A stretch of DNA of 64,000 nucleotides from Winogradskyella bathintestinalis (GTDB lineage Bacteria > Bacteroidota > Bacteroidia > Flavobacteriales > Flavobacteriaceae), in assembly GCF_030407435.1 (NCBI RefSeq), contig NZ_JASDDK010000002.1, positions 62,001-126,000 of the forward strand, written 5' to 3'. The notes below the pieces were generated by a model, which made no database searches, was not told the DNA's origin, and saw nothing but the letters and a program-made list of their open reading frames with translations. How positions within the stretch are numbered: position 1 is the first letter of the stretch; each line of letters begins with the position of its first letter. Positions 1 to 8,492 of this stretch are shown in pieces. The translations under genes and the position numbers were made by a program.

Positions 1-599
1 ATAACGGGCATTAACTCTACATGTGTAAAATTCATGTCCTTTACATACTTCACCAATTCATCAGCCATTTCTAGATAAGACATAAAACGGTTCTCTTCAA
101 AATGTTTTTTCCATGACCCTAAATGAACCTCGTAAACTGAAAATGGCGCGTCCAATGCATTATACTGTTTACGTTTTTTCATCCATTTGCTGTCTTTCCA
201 CTTGTAAGGTGCTTCCCAAACTATAGAAGCTGTTTTAGGATTATGCTCCGCTCGTCTTGCGTAAGGATCGGCTTTTTCCGTTTTTATGTCATTATTACTA
301 CTGAGAATTTTGTATTTGTATAAACTTCCTTTTCCGATATTAGGAATGAATCCCTCCCAAACACCACTAGAATCCCAACGCACATTTAGTTGATGCGTAC
401 CTTCTATCCAAGAATTAAAGTCACCAATTACAGAAACCATTTTTGCGCTCGGAGCCCATACCGCAAAATATACACCCTCTACCCCATCTACAGTAGTGAT
501 GTGAGATCCGAATTTTTCGTATAATCGATAATGCTTTCCTGCTTTAAAAAGATTAATGTCAAATTCTGTAAATCGACTATGTGCAATTACTTCTGCCAT
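1..599 (-). CDS. glgB: 1,4-alpha-glucan branching enzyme, N-terminal part (5' end present, 3' end outside window)
   Basis: The minus frame opens with ATG at 599 (MAEVIAHSRFTEFD) and stays open to the window edge, giving 199 codons. The visible part is the N-terminal CBM48/E-set domain of glycogen branching enzyme (GVYFAVWAPSAKMVSVIGDFN, then the GVWEGFIP strand and KADPYARRAEHNP) and the start of the catalytic GH13 barrel (FSVYEVHLGSW, then FTHVELMPV). The enzyme cuts alpha-1,4 chains and rejoins them as alpha-1,6 branches. The start lies 3 bases beyond the glgC stop on the same strand, so it is the last gene of a glgA-glgC-glgB operon. The catalytic residues lie outside the window. Confidence 0.93.
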   Translation of the reverse strand, partial: MAEVIAHSRFTEFDINLFKAGKHYRLYEKFGSHITTVDGVEGVYFAVWAPSAKMVSVIGDFNSWIEGTHQLNVRWDSSGVWEGFIPNIGKGSLYKYKILSSNNDIKTEKADPYARRAEHNPKTASIVWEAPYKWKDSKWMKKRKQYNALDAPFSVYEVHLGSWKKHFEENRFMSYLEMADELVKYVKDMNFTHVELMPV

Positions 600-602
600 A
601 AA

Positions 603-1868
603 TTATAGTACAAATCCTTTAGGAATAACAGCTCCTTTTTTTATTACCACAATACCTTCTTTTACGACATACTTATCAGTTTCTGCGTCTTCAAGATGAG
701 GTCCGCCATTTATTCTCACGTCATCACCAATACGAACATTTTTATCTAAAATTGTATTTTTTATAAAACACCTTTCACCAATACCCACTAAAATTTCAGT
801 TTTCATGGTATTAATGACTTCTAAAGATTCATAATCATCATTACCCATCATGTACGTATTAATTATAGTCGAATCTTTTCCTATTCTTGATCGAATACCA
901 ATTACAGATTTTTCTATTTTGGCAGCGCTGATAATACAACCTTCTGCAATTACGGCCTTATCTAGAGCTGTTCCTGAAATTTTTGAGGTTGGTAAAATTC
1001 GAGCATTGGTATACACACGTTGCTTAGTATCATATAAATTAAATTTTGGAAGATCGTCTGTAAAACCAATATTGGCTTCAAAAAACGAATCGATGTTTCC
1101 GATATCCGTCCAATAACCTTCATATTGATAGCTTAAAGTTTTATGTTTTTCAATAGACTGCGGAATAATTTCTTTACCAAAATCATTGGTATCTGGATTA
1201 TTCATCAATTCGATTAATAAATCCCTATTGAATATATATATCCCCATAGACGCTAAATGATTTCTTCCCTGCGCCTGCATATCGTCACTTGTATGGGAAG
1301 TCCAATCTGGCAACAATTCAGTATCTGGTTTTTCTATAAATGAGGTCACAACGTTGTTGTCATCCGTTTTTAAAATGCCAAATGCAGTGGCTTCTTTTTC
1401 ATTGACAGGTATGGTGGCAATGGAAATTTCTGCATTAGCATCAATATGAGCTTGAATCATATCATTAAAATCCATTTGATACAATTGATCACCAGACAAG
1501 ATAAGTGCATACTCAAACTCGTGTCTTAAAAAATGGTGCATACTTTGTCTTACAGCATCTGCAGTACCCTGAAACCATGATTTACTCTCTGGAGTTTGCT
1601 CTGCGGCTAATACATCTACAAAGGCAGAACTAAAAAAACTAAAATGAAACGTATTCTTTATATGTCTATTTAATGACGCTGAATTAAACTGTGTAAGTAC
1701 ATACATCCGTTTAATATTTGAATTTATACAGTTGGAAATCGGAATATCGACCAATCTATACTTCCCTGCTATAGGGACGGCGGGTTTAGACCGTTTTTCT
1801 GTTAATGGATATAATCGAGATCCTTGACCTCCACCAAGTATAATTGATAATACGTTATCGTTAACCAT
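603..1868 (-). CDS. glgC: glucose-1-phosphate adenylyltransferase (ADP-glucose pyrophosphorylase)
   Basis: This 421-residue protein makes ADP-glucose from glucose-1-phosphate and ATP, the committed step of bacterial glycogen synthesis. The N-terminal nucleotidyltransferase signature GGGQGSRLYPLTEKRSKPAV is followed by PIAGKYRLVDIPISNC; the sugar-phosphate region reads SFIEKPD and GIYIFNRD. The C-terminal third is a left-handed beta-helix of hexapeptide character (TALDKAVIAEGCIISAAKIE, then NTILDKNVRIGDDVRING). The length is normal for GlgC. It starts 15 bases after the glgA stop and ends 3 bases before the glgB start, so the three genes are one transcription unit. Allosteric control by glycolytic intermediates is known for the family but cannot be read here. 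Confidence 0.96.
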   Translation of the reverse strand: MVNDNVLSIILGGGQGSRLYPLTEKRSKPAVPIAGKYRLVDIPISNCINSNIKRMYVLTQFNSASLNRHIKNTFHFSFFSSAFVDVLAAEQTPESKSWFQGTADAVRQSMHHFLRHEFEYALILSGDQLYQMDFNDMIQAHIDANAEISIATIPVNEKEATAFGILKTDDNNVVTSFIEKPDTELLPDWTSHTSDDMQAQGRNHLASMGIYIFNRDLLIELMNNPDTNDFGKEIIPQSIEKHKTLSYQYEGYWTDIGNIDSFFEANIGFTDDLPKFNLYDTKQRVYTNARILPTSKISGTALDKAVIAEGCIISAAKIEKSVIGIRSRIGKDSTIINTYMMGNDDYESLEVINTMKTEILVGIGERCFIKNTILDKNVRIGDDVRINGGPHLEDAETDKYVVKEGIVVIKKGAVIPKGFVL

Positions 1869-1883
1869 ATCTTTATCTAGTTT

Positions 1884-3287
1884 TTAGTTAATTGATTTAT
1901 ATAAGTCTATGTAAGCTTTAGCTGATACGTTCCAAGAATGATCAATGCCCATTATATGTTTTCTATTCGCTTTAAAACTCTCTGTATTGTAATAAAACTC
2001 TTTACCTCTATGGATTGATAACACCATATCTTGTACTGAAATATCATTATGGCAAATTCCGAAACCGTTATCTCCAATATCTATTACAGTATCCTTTAAT
2101 CCTCCAATACGTCTAACTATTGGCACTGTACCATACCTTAAAGCATACATCTGATTAAGACCACAAGGCTCTACACGAGAAGGCATTAATAAAAAATCTG
2201 CACCTGCATAAATTATATGAGACAATTTCTCATCATACCCAATAAAAGCGTTATAATTTCCATTATGTTTTGGCATTAACCCAAATAATTGATTTTCAAT
2301 ATCCTTAGACCCAGATCCTAAAACAATGACTGATATATCTTTACTACGCAATGCATAATCTAGCGCATAAGGTAATAACTCTGCCCCTTTCTCGCCTACC
2401 AGCCTGCCTATGAATGCGAAGAGCGGTTTACTTTCATCTAAATTAAATTGAGAACAAAGCCATTTTTTATTAGCTTTTTTACCAGATTCTACTGTAGATT
2501 TTTTATAATTTTTTATGATATAGCTATCAGTTTCTGGATTCCAAACTTTAGAATCAATACCATTTAAAATACCGATAGCTTTAGAACTCTCATGTGCTAA
2601 CAATGACTCTAGTCCATTGGCTTTAAGCTTTAGCTCTTCCATATAACTTGGAGACACAGTTGTAACTCTCCAAGCACATTTAATGGCGGCTGCTAATGGG
2701 TTAATCATGCCGTTCCACATTAAAAGTCCGACTTTTTCAATATTAAACCTTGGTATCTTATAAATATTATCATAAGCCATCCAACCTTGATATTGAGCGT
2801 TATGAATTGTGGTTATTACTGGTATCTTATTTAAAGTCTGGTATTTAAAACTTTCTTGAGTCATAAAGGGAATTAATCCCGTATGATGGTCATGGCAATG
2901 TATAAAATCTGGTATTACTTTTAAGGTTAGTATCCAATCTAAGGCCGCAATTTGGAAGGCTAAAAAGCGATTAGTGTCATTATCGGAATACACATCTTTT
3001 GTATATAGTAGATTTTCTATATGGACGAAAAATACATCAAACTCTAAAACAGAATCGTCAATTTTTAAAATATTGAAATTTACATCATTATTCCCTAACT
3101 TAACTTTAGCTTGATAAAGCGATGAAAACTCGTGTGATTGGGTAAACTTATTATTATAAAATGGCATTATAACAGAACTATGTGCCCCTAAGTCATTTTG
3201 GTATTTAGGTAATGCGCCAACAACATCTGCCAACCCACCTACCTTGGCTATTGGATAACATTCTGCACTTATATGAATAACCTTCAT
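1884..3287 (-). CDS. glgA: glycogen synthase (ADP-glucose type, GT5)
   Basis: This GT5 glycosyltransferase of 467 residues transfers glucose from ADP-glucose to the growing glycogen chain. The chosen start is the ATG at 3287, giving MKVIHISAECYPIAKVGGLADVVGALPK, where the KVGGL loop is the ADP-glucose-binding signature. An 18-codon upstream extension (to 3341) is hydrophobic and not family-like, so I reject it. The C-terminal half carries FAFIGRLVGEKGAELL and MPSRVEPCGLNQMYALRYGT, the acid-base and nucleotide-binding segments of GT-B enzymes. It is the first gene of the glgA-glgC-glgB operon. I found no exact TAnnTTTG box in front of it; its promoter should lie in 3288-3447. Confidence 0.95.
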   Translation of the reverse strand: MKVIHISAECYPIAKVGGLADVVGALPKYQNDLGAHSSVIMPFYNNKFTQSHEFSSLYQAKVKLGNNDVNFNILKIDDSVLEFDVFFVHIENLLYTKDVYSDNDTNRFLAFQIAALDWILTLKVIPDFIHCHDHHTGLIPFMTQESFKYQTLNKIPVITTIHNAQYQGWMAYDNIYKIPRFNIEKVGLLMWNGMINPLAAAIKCAWRVTTVSPSYMEELKLKANGLESLLAHESSKAIGILNGIDSKVWNPETDSYIIKNYKKSTVESGKKANKKWLCSQFNLDESKPLFAFIGRLVGEKGAELLPYALDYALRSKDISVIVLGSGSKDIENQLFGLMPKHNGNYNAFIGYDEKLSHIIYAGADFLLMPSRVEPCGLNQMYALRYGTVPIVRRIGGLKDTVIDIGDNGFGICHNDISVQDMVLSIHRGKEFYYNTESFKANRKHIMGIDHSWNVSAKAYIDLYKSIN

Positions 3288-3447
3288 GGATCGAATTGTA
3301 TTTTTGTCTGTTAAATTTAACAATAATAAAAACATAGGCAATTAAAATATTGAGAATGTTCGCTTAAAATTTAACTGAAATCAATTTTGTAATGTATTGA
3401 ATAATAACACGACCAAAAAGACATCACAAAAACTATTTAATTAAAAT

Positions 3448-3933
3448 ATGAAAAAATTAGCGTTATTAATCATCATCACTGTATTTTTCAGCTGTAACGG
3501 AACGGCTCAAAAAAGTCAAACGAGTAATAAAGAAAGTTATGCTGTTACAAAAACTAAGGCTGAATGGAAAGAGCAGCTAACTGATGAGCAATATTACATA
3601 TTGAGAGAAGCTGGGACAGAACGGCCATTTTCTAGTCCGTTAAATGATAATTCCGAAAAGGGAGTTTATCACTGTGCAGCCTGCAATACTCCATTATTTA
3701 AAAGTGAACATAAATTTGATTCAGGTACAGGATGGCCAAGTTTTGATAGAGAAATTAAAGGCAATGTTGCTTTCGGCACGGATACTAAGATTGGTTATAC
3801 ACGAGACGAAGAACACTGTGCAACTTGCGGTGGCCATTTAGGTCATGTATTTAATGATGGCCCAAAGAATACCACTGGTAAGCGTCACTGTATTAATGGT
3901 GCAGCTTTAAAGTTTGTTGCTGCTGAAGATTAA
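3448..3933 (+). CDS. msrB: peptide-methionine (R)-S-oxide reductase, lipoprotein form
   Basis: This 161-residue protein reduces the R-epimer of methionine sulfoxide in oxidised proteins. Residues 1-16 form a lipoprotein signal (MKKLALLIIITVFFSC, lipidation at Cys16), so it should work outside the cytoplasm, attached to a membrane. The MsrB domain has both zinc CxxC pairs (CAAC at 76-79, CATC at 124-127), the GTGWPSF substrate loop, GGHLGHVFNDGP, and RHCINGAAL with catalytic Cys148. It stands alone on the plus strand, divergent from glgA. I found no clean flavobacterial promoter box in front of it. Confidence 0.94.
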   Translation: MKKLALLIIITVFFSCNGTAQKSQTSNKESYAVTKTKAEWKEQLTDEQYYILREAGTERPFSSPLNDNSEKGVYHCAACNTPLFKSEHKFDSGTGWPSFDREIKGNVAFGTDTKIGYTRDEEHCATCGGHLGHVFNDGPKNTTGKRHCINGAALKFVAAED

Positions 3934-3934
3934 G

Positions 3935-3962
3935 TTGCAAATATTCTGGAATTGTATTTTTG
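3935..3962 (+). promoter_or_regulatory. candidate promoter (TTG-N17-TATTTTTG) with no gene behind it
   Basis: TTG at 3935-3937 is followed after 17 bases by TATTTTTG at 3955-3962, a full match to the flavobacterial TTG-N17..23-TAnnTTTG pattern. No coding frame follows on the plus strand before the terminator at 4142-4180. The TTG partly overlaps the end of msrB context, just after its stop. Assignment as a real promoter is inference from the motif. Confidence 0.4.
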
Positions 3963-3968
3963 ACAGAG

Positions 3969-4181
3969 AAGATTGCTGGTTTTTATGTACTGAATAATGG
4001 ACCATTCAGAAATCTTATCTATTCTAATATTATCGTTTTAGGCTATATCTAATGTACCCTGCGAGACAAATATACCATTTGCTCTTCTTAATTTTCAATT
4101 TAAAAATACGATAGATTTTTACGAGTCGCTCATAAATAAAAAAAAGAGATTATTTGGTTATTCACCAAATAATCTCTTTTT
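3969..4181 (+). ncRNA. candidate small RNA between msrB and the acidic lipoprotein gene
   Basis: Transcription from the promoter-like motif at 3935-3962 would start near 3969 and end at the strong terminator at 4142-4180, giving an RNA of about 210 nt. The interval has no start codon followed by a usable frame; the ATG near 3989 meets a stop two codons later. A local hairpin CTGAAT/ATTCAG with an 8-base loop lies near 3991-4010. I recognise no known RNA family. It could instead be the long 3' untranslated region of msrB, or nothing. The terminator could serve either direction. Confidence 0.3.
4142..4180. terminator. bidirectional intrinsic terminator, 17-bp perfect stem
   Basis: The arms 4142-4158 and 4164-4180 are perfectly complementary (core AGAGATTATTTGGT) around a 5-base loop, with A-runs on the left and T-runs on the right, so it works as an intrinsic terminator on both strands. 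It ends the minus-strand lipoprotein gene at 4201 and anything coming from msrB or the candidate RNA on the plus strand. Confidence 0.85.
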
Positions 4182-4200
4182 TATTTAAAGAAAATTTATA

Positions 4201-4773
4201 TTATTTCTTGTAAACGACTTTTGCGTTTTTTGTCATTTCATCAAGGTCGTTCATTGTATCTACATACATGTAGTTGTTATTAAATGAACGTTCACCCTTT
4301 TTCCCTACTATAATATGCTTAACATCAAGATCTGGAGCATTAATTTCAACTTGGTCTTGTATTCTCATTGTTTTTCCACCTAAATCGGTATCAAGTTCTT
4401 CAATCGTTGAAATTACAATTAAGCGTTTCTGAGAAGCTCTAATTTCTTGGATCTCAAGATTATGTTCATTCCCTGTAACTTCTGCTTCTACCGTGATAGA
4501 ACGTTCCATTTTATCTTCACCTGGCATATCAAAATCCAAATAAGGAACTTCAACTTCTTCTTCTTCCATAACCACGACTACTTTCGGAATTTCGACCATT
4601 TTAGTTTTTGTTCCGACATCTATATCGGCCCAATCCACATCATACTCAGGTAATTCACCAGAATCCGCATCCACATCGACATCTACCGTAGGTAATTCAC
4701 CGCTTTCTTCTTTATCCACCTTACAACTAGTTATAAATAAGGCTACACATAATACTAATAAAATTTTTTTCAT
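4201..4773 (-). CDS. acidic lipoprotein of unknown function
   Basis: I do not recognise this 190-residue protein. Residues 1-17 are a lipoprotein signal (MKKILLVLCVALFITSC). The mature N-terminal half is very acidic, with two SGELP repeats (SGELPTVDVDVDAD and SGELPEYDVDWAD) and a run of valine and glutamate (VVVVMEEEEVEVP). The C-terminal half is more mixed, containing KRLIVISTIEELDTDLGGK and a lysine-rich end. The composition suggests a flexible periplasmic or surface protein that may bind cations; this is inference. It is monocistronic, ending at the shared terminator 4142-4180. Confidence 0.75.
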   Translation of the reverse strand: MKKILLVLCVALFITSCKVDKEESGELPTVDVDVDADSGELPEYDVDWADIDVGTKTKMVEIPKVVVVMEEEEVEVPYLDFDMPGEDKMERSITVEAEVTGNEHNLEIQEIRASQKRLIVISTIEELDTDLGGKTMRIQDQVEINAPDLDVKHIIVGKKGERSFNNNYMYVDTMNDLDEMTKNAKVVYKK

Positions 4774-5129
4774 TATAAATATTTTTTTGGTTTAACTTAA
4801 TTTGAACTTAACCTATAAGGTATCATCCAACTTTAGGCAAGTTACTGAGATAAGTAATATTACTTTGACCCATATAAAATTAACATTTGCGCATTTAAAA
4901 ATTTCCGTTTGAAGATTAGTAGTATACGTCTTACTAAATGGGTTGGATCAGTAATCTCAAAATTGATAAGACCATGAATACGTTATTTTTATTTAATGAC
5001 CTACTTATGGGACAAAGACTTCTTCTCATCTAGAGACTAAAATAAGTGTAGCTAGATAATTTGAAAAGAGACATCGTAGTTTATTTAAATATGATATTCA
5101 TTGCATAGCATTTTTTTAAAGGAATTTCA
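4774..5129. other. non-coding stretch upstream of lpdA with a 14-bp palindrome
   Basis: No coding frame is credible here. A perfect 14-bp palindrome AAGTAATATTACTT lies at 4852-4865. Around it, TTACTGA (4842-4848) and TCAGTAA (4948-4954), and ACCCAT (4868-4873) and ATGGGT (4938-4943), are nested complementary pairs, so the region could fold or bind a dimeric regulator. No function is assigned. Confidence 0.4.
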
Positions 5130-5137
5130 TATTTTTG
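5130..5137 (+). promoter_or_regulatory. -7 box of the lpdA promoter
   Basis: TATTTTTG matches the flavobacterial TAnnTTTG box and lies 30 bases before the lpdA ATG. A TTG is present at 5101-5103, but its spacing of 26 bases is longer than usual. Confidence 0.5.
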
Positions 5138-5167
5138 TTCTTAATTTCAACATAAATAAACTTAAGC

Positions 5168-6544
5168 ATGAGTAAATACGATATTATAGTATTAGGAAGT
5201 GGTCCAGGTGGCTACGTAACTGCCATTAGAGCGTCGCAATTAGGGTTTAAAACTGCCGTTGTAGAAAAAGAAAATCTTGGTGGAGTCTGCTTAAATTGGG
5301 GTTGTATACCTACAAAAGCACTTTTAAAATCTGCTCAAGTTTTCGAATATCTTAAACATGCAGAAGACTATGGATTAAAGGTTAAAGATGCCGAGCACGA
5401 TTTTGATGCCGTTGTTAAACGTAGCCGTGGTGTTGCTGACGGTATGAGTAATGGTGTGAAATTTTTAATGAAAAAGAATAAAATCGATGTTATTGAAGGT
5501 TTTGGAAAACTTAAAGCTGGAAAGAAAGTTGATGTCGATGGTAAAGAATATACAGCTGACCATATTATAGTAGCGACAGGCGCACGTTCTCGTGAGTTAC
5601 CAAGTTTGCCACAAGACGGTAAAAAAGTAATTGGTTATAGAGAAGCCATGAGCTTGAAGAAACAACCTAAAAAAATGATTGTCGTTGGTTCAGGAGCTAT
5701 TGGTGTTGAGTTTGCATATTTTTATAACTCAATAGGCACCGAAGTTACAATCGTAGAATTCTTAGATAAAATTGTACCAGTTGAGGATGATGAAGTATCT
5801 AAACAATTGGAGCGTAGTTTTAAAAAATCTGGAATTAAAATTATGACCTCTTCAGAGGTGACTTCTGTTGACACTACGGGAAAAGGTGTTAAAGCTACAG
5901 TGAAAACAAAAAAGGGAGAAGAAATATTAGAAGCAGATATTGTATTATCAGCGGTAGGCATTAAATCTAATATAGAAAATATAGGATTAGAAGATGTTGG
6001 TATAGCTGTAGATAGAGATAAGATTTTAGTAAATGATTTTTACCAAACTAACATACCGGGCTACTATGCTATTGGAGATGTAACTCCGGGTCAAGCTTTA
6101 GCACACGTTGCATCTGCAGAAGGCATACTTTGTGTGGAAAAAATTGCAGGTCAGCATGTTGAAGCTCTAGATTATGGCAATATTCCTGGTTGTACGTATT
6201 GTTCTCCAGAAATTGCTAGTGTTGGTTTAACTGAAGCACAAGCCAAAGCACAGGGATATGAAATTAAGATTGGTAAATTCCCGTTCTCTGCATCTGGTAA
6301 AGCAAGTGCAAGTGGTGCAAAAGATGGTTTTGTAAAAGTGATTTTTGATGCAAAATATGGCGAATGGTTAGGCTGCCACATGATTGGTGCCGGAGTTACC
6401 GACATGATTGCGGAGGCTGTTTTAGGTCGAAAATTAGAAACTACTGGTCACGAAGTGTTAAAAGCCGTTCATCCACACCCAACGATGAGCGAAGCGGTTA
6501 TGGAAGCTACAGCTGCTGCTTATGATGAAGTTATTCATCTTTAG
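5168..6544 (+). CDS. lpdA: dihydrolipoyl dehydrogenase (E3)
   Basis: This 458-residue flavoprotein reoxidises the dihydrolipoyl groups of 2-oxoacid dehydrogenase complexes with NAD. It opens with the FAD-binding GSGPGGYVTAIRA motif. The redox-active disulfide is in GGVCLNWGCIPTKALL (Cys41, Cys46). The NAD-binding motif is VVGSGAIGVEFAYFY, the second FAD motif is YYAIGDVTPG, and the dimer-interface catalytic His-Glu pair is in HPHPTMSE near the C-terminus (about 437 and 442). It is not next to E1 or E2 genes, so it may be shared by several complexes. A terminator follows at 6566-6593. Confidence 0.95.
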   Translation: MSKYDIIVLGSGPGGYVTAIRASQLGFKTAVVEKENLGGVCLNWGCIPTKALLKSAQVFEYLKHAEDYGLKVKDAEHDFDAVVKRSRGVADGMSNGVKFLMKKNKIDVIEGFGKLKAGKKVDVDGKEYTADHIIVATGARSRELPSLPQDGKKVIGYREAMSLKKQPKKMIVVGSGAIGVEFAYFYNSIGTEVTIVEFLDKIVPVEDDEVSKQLERSFKKSGIKIMTSSEVTSVDTTGKGVKATVKTKKGEEILEADIVLSAVGIKSNIENIGLEDVGIAVDRDKILVNDFYQTNIPGYYAIGDVTPGQALAHVASAEGILCVEKIAGQHVEALDYGNIPGCTYCSPEIASVGLTEAQAKAQGYEIKIGKFPFSASGKASASGAKDGFVKVIFDAKYGEWLGCHMIGAGVTDMIAEAVLGRKLETTGHEVLKAVHPHPTMSEAVMEATAAAYDEVIHL

Positions 6545-6565
6545 AACTAGAAACTATAACAAACA

Positions 6566-6593
6566 AAAAGTTCCAGAATTATCTGGAACTTTT
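6566..6593 (+). terminator. intrinsic terminator after lpdA
   Basis: A 12-bp perfect stem (AAAAGTTCCAGA and its complement) with a 4-base loop is followed by a run of T, 21 bases after the lpdA stop. The A-run on the left arm means it may also serve the converging minus-strand gene at 6622. Confidence 0.85.
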
Positions 6594-6621
6594 TTTATAT
6601 CATTATTTATTGGTTGTTCCA

Positions 6622-7260
6622 CTAGAACATAAAGCCTACGCCAAATTGCCATACTTCATTTTTTCCATCTACATTTTCAAAAAAGGTATCGTCTTTAAAA
6701 ATACTTGTTAATCCCATTGTGTAACGTGCACTTAAAAAGAAACCGCTGTTAAATTTATAAGATGTTCCAAATGCTAAACTTGTATCAAAATCCTTCACGT
6801 AAGAATCATCTTCGTCAATTTCGAAATCACCACCATCTGAGTTTGGCTCGGAATCAAATTCTTCATGGATTTTAAATCCAAATTGAGGACCTGCTTCAAC
6901 GCTCAACCCTTGCACTAAATACACTTTAAGTAATAAAGGAACTTGTATGTAATCTAATTGATATTCTACATTCTGGTCAGTATCAAACACATTATCTTGA
7001 TCTATTTCTTGAATATCGAAACCTTGACCTGAGTAAAATACCTCTGGCTGAAAAGAAAATCTTTCAGAAATTGGGATTTCAGCAACCAAACCTGCATTAA
7101 AACTCGTTCTTGAATCTACCTCATTAAAATCATCACCAGTGAGCTTAGAAAAATTCACACCTCCCTTTGCTCCTAGTTGAAATGCTTTTGAATCGGACTG
7201 CGCATGAACCGATGTTAAAGCCATTAAAAATACTCCTGTAAAAACTATTAATTTTTTCAT
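6622..7260 (-). CDS. outer-membrane beta-barrel protein (PorT-like family)
   Basis: This 212-residue exported protein has a Sec signal peptide (MKKLIVFTGVFLMALTSVHAQ) and a mature start typical of small Bacteroidota barrels (FQLGAKGGVNFSKLTGDDF). Alternating strands follow (GLVAEIPISERFSFQPEVFY, then QVPLLLKVYLVQGLSVEAGP), and it ends in WQFGVGFMF with the terminal aromatic of outer-membrane proteins. This matches the OMP_b-brl_2/PorT-like family. A specific function cannot be read. An acidic loop (EEFDSEPNSDGGDFEIDEDD) probably faces outward. It is monocistronic with a -7 box at 7292-7299. Confidence 0.8.
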   Translation of the reverse strand: MKKLIVFTGVFLMALTSVHAQSDSKAFQLGAKGGVNFSKLTGDDFNEVDSRTSFNAGLVAEIPISERFSFQPEVFYSGQGFDIQEIDQDNVFDTDQNVEYQLDYIQVPLLLKVYLVQGLSVEAGPQFGFKIHEEFDSEPNSDGGDFEIDEDDSYVKDFDTSLAFGTSYKFNSGFFLSARYTMGLTSIFKDDTFFENVDGKNEVWQFGVGFMF

Positions 7261-7291
7261 AATTATTATTGTTTTATTTGGGTTAAAAGCA

Positions 7292-7299
7292 CAAAGCTA
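7292..7299 (-). promoter_or_regulatory. -7 box for the beta-barrel gene at 6622-7260
   Basis: On the minus strand this reads TAGCTTTG, a full match to TAnnTTTG, 31 bases before the start codon. No TTG was found at the usual distance upstream. Confidence 0.45.
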
Positions 7300-7441
7300 A
7301 CAGCTAAAACATCAGTAAAAATAGCACTTAACAGCAGTTTAACAAGTTTTCAATTTTACCAAGAAAACAATCGTGAATGTTGAATAGGTAAGTCAACTCT
7401 ATTACGAAAATGTTTGACTCTTTTCTAAAATGAGATGTAAT

Positions 7442-7924
7442 TTACAGTTTATAGCCTAAACCCAAAAACACCACATTTGGTGATATTTTTTCAAAACCGA
7501 TGGTATATTTTATATGTATATCTATGGCCGAGGCCGCATTATAAGTAAAAGCTAAATCTGCTCTAACCTTAAGTTTAGCATTTAAAAAATCAAAGAAATA
7601 GTTTAAACTCGGACCGACTAGAATATTAAATCTATTCTTAATGTTGTATTTAAAGTAAATTGGTACATTTAAAAAATCAAAATCCCCAAGACTGATATAA
7701 AGTAATTCCGGTTGAAAATGTAATTTTTCATCTATTTGAAAATCTAAAAAACCACCTGCATAATATCCCAACTCTACCTCTGGATCTGTACCAAATTCTC
7801 CTTCATCTACTTTGAAAAATGTAAAATTGAGTCCGCCTTTAATGCCAAATTCAACTTGAGCTTTTAGACTCAGAGTACTAAACATAGCCATGGAAACTAT
7901 AATCAATTGCATTAAATTTTTCAT
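7442..7924 (-). CDS. small outer-membrane beta-barrel protein
   Basis: The ATG at 7924 gives a 160-residue protein with a signal peptide (MKNLMQLIIVSMAMFSTLSLKAQ) and then VEFGIKGGLNFTFFKV, the usual first strand of PorT-like barrels. Later strands include KLHFQPELLYISLGDF, VPIYFKYNIKNRFNILVGP and the terminal VVFLGLGYKL. A TTG three codons upstream (7933) keeps the frame open but is less likely as a start. It belongs to the same broad family as the 6622-7260 gene but is shorter and clearly diverged. The function is unknown; it lies 47 bases after the aroQ start-side neighbour ends, on the same strand, so read-through from aroQ is possible. Confidence 0.75.
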   Translation of the reverse strand: MKNLMQLIIVSMAMFSTLSLKAQVEFGIKGGLNFTFFKVDEGEFGTDPEVELGYYAGGFLDFQIDEKLHFQPELLYISLGDFDFLNVPIYFKYNIKNRFNILVGPSLNYFFDFLNAKLKVRADLAFTYNAASAIDIHIKYTIGFEKISPNVVFLGLGYKL

Positions 7925-7971
7925 CCCAAACAATTTTGATATTATCTACATTAGGGAGAAAAGAAGAATAA

Positions 7972-8397
7972 CTAAGACGGATTTATAAAACTCTGTATAG
8001 CCAACTCATAACTTTGTAAACCAAAACCTAAAATCACACCTCTTGCATTTGGCGAAATAAACGATTTGTGTCTAAACTTTTCTCTTGCGAACGTATTAGA
8101 AATATGCACTTCTACGACAGGAACTGTAACTGCTTTTACTGCATCACCAATACCAATTGAAGTGTGAGTATAGGCGGCTGCATTTAATATGATACCATCA
8201 TAAGAAAAACCAACTTCTTGAATTTTATCAATCAATTCACCTTCAATATTAGACTGAAAATACTCAAGCGATACCTCTGGATATTTTTTAACTATAGTAT
8301 CAAAAAATTCAGTAAAGGTTAGATTACCATATATATTAGTTTCTCGTTTTCCTAATAAATTTAAATTAGGGCCATTGATGATGATTAGTTTTTTCAT
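7972..8397 (-). CDS. aroQ: 3-dehydroquinate dehydratase, type II
   Basis: This 141-residue enzyme performs the third step of the shikimate pathway, 3-dehydroquinate to 3-dehydroshikimate. The type II signature IINGPNLNLLGKRETNIYG carries Arg18 and Tyr23 of the flexible lid. LNAAAYTHTSIGIGDA holds the substrate-binding Asn, and VEVHISN carries the catalytic His98, followed by FRHKSFISPNARGVILGFG. The length is normal for the dodecameric family. No other aro gene is adjacent. Confidence 0.95.
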   Translation of the reverse strand: MKKLIIINGPNLNLLGKRETNIYGNLTFTEFFDTIVKKYPEVSLEYFQSNIEGELIDKIQEVGFSYDGIILNAAAYTHTSIGIGDAVKAVTVPVVEVHISNTFAREKFRHKSFISPNARGVILGFGLQSYELAIQSFINPS

Positions 8398-8423
8398 ATA
8401 GTAAATATATTAAATTATGTCCA

Positions 8424-8453
8424 TAAAAAAACCGAAGCCACAGCATCGGTTTT
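8424..8453 (-). terminator. intrinsic terminator after rny
   Basis: Arms AAAACCGA (8428-8435) and TCGGTTTT (8446-8453) pair around a 10-base loop. On the minus strand the stem is followed by a T-run, as expected for the end of the rny transcript, 40 bases past its stop. Confidence 0.75.
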
Positions 8454-8492
8454 AATATAGTCTAACTTATTCTGTATATTGCAGCCTTATTA

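Noticed and set aside
3288-3341. Longer start for glycogen synthase, adding 18 residues
   Set aside because: The added residues are a hydrophobic run unlike any GlgA, whereas MKVIHISAECYP at 3287 is the usual N-terminus.
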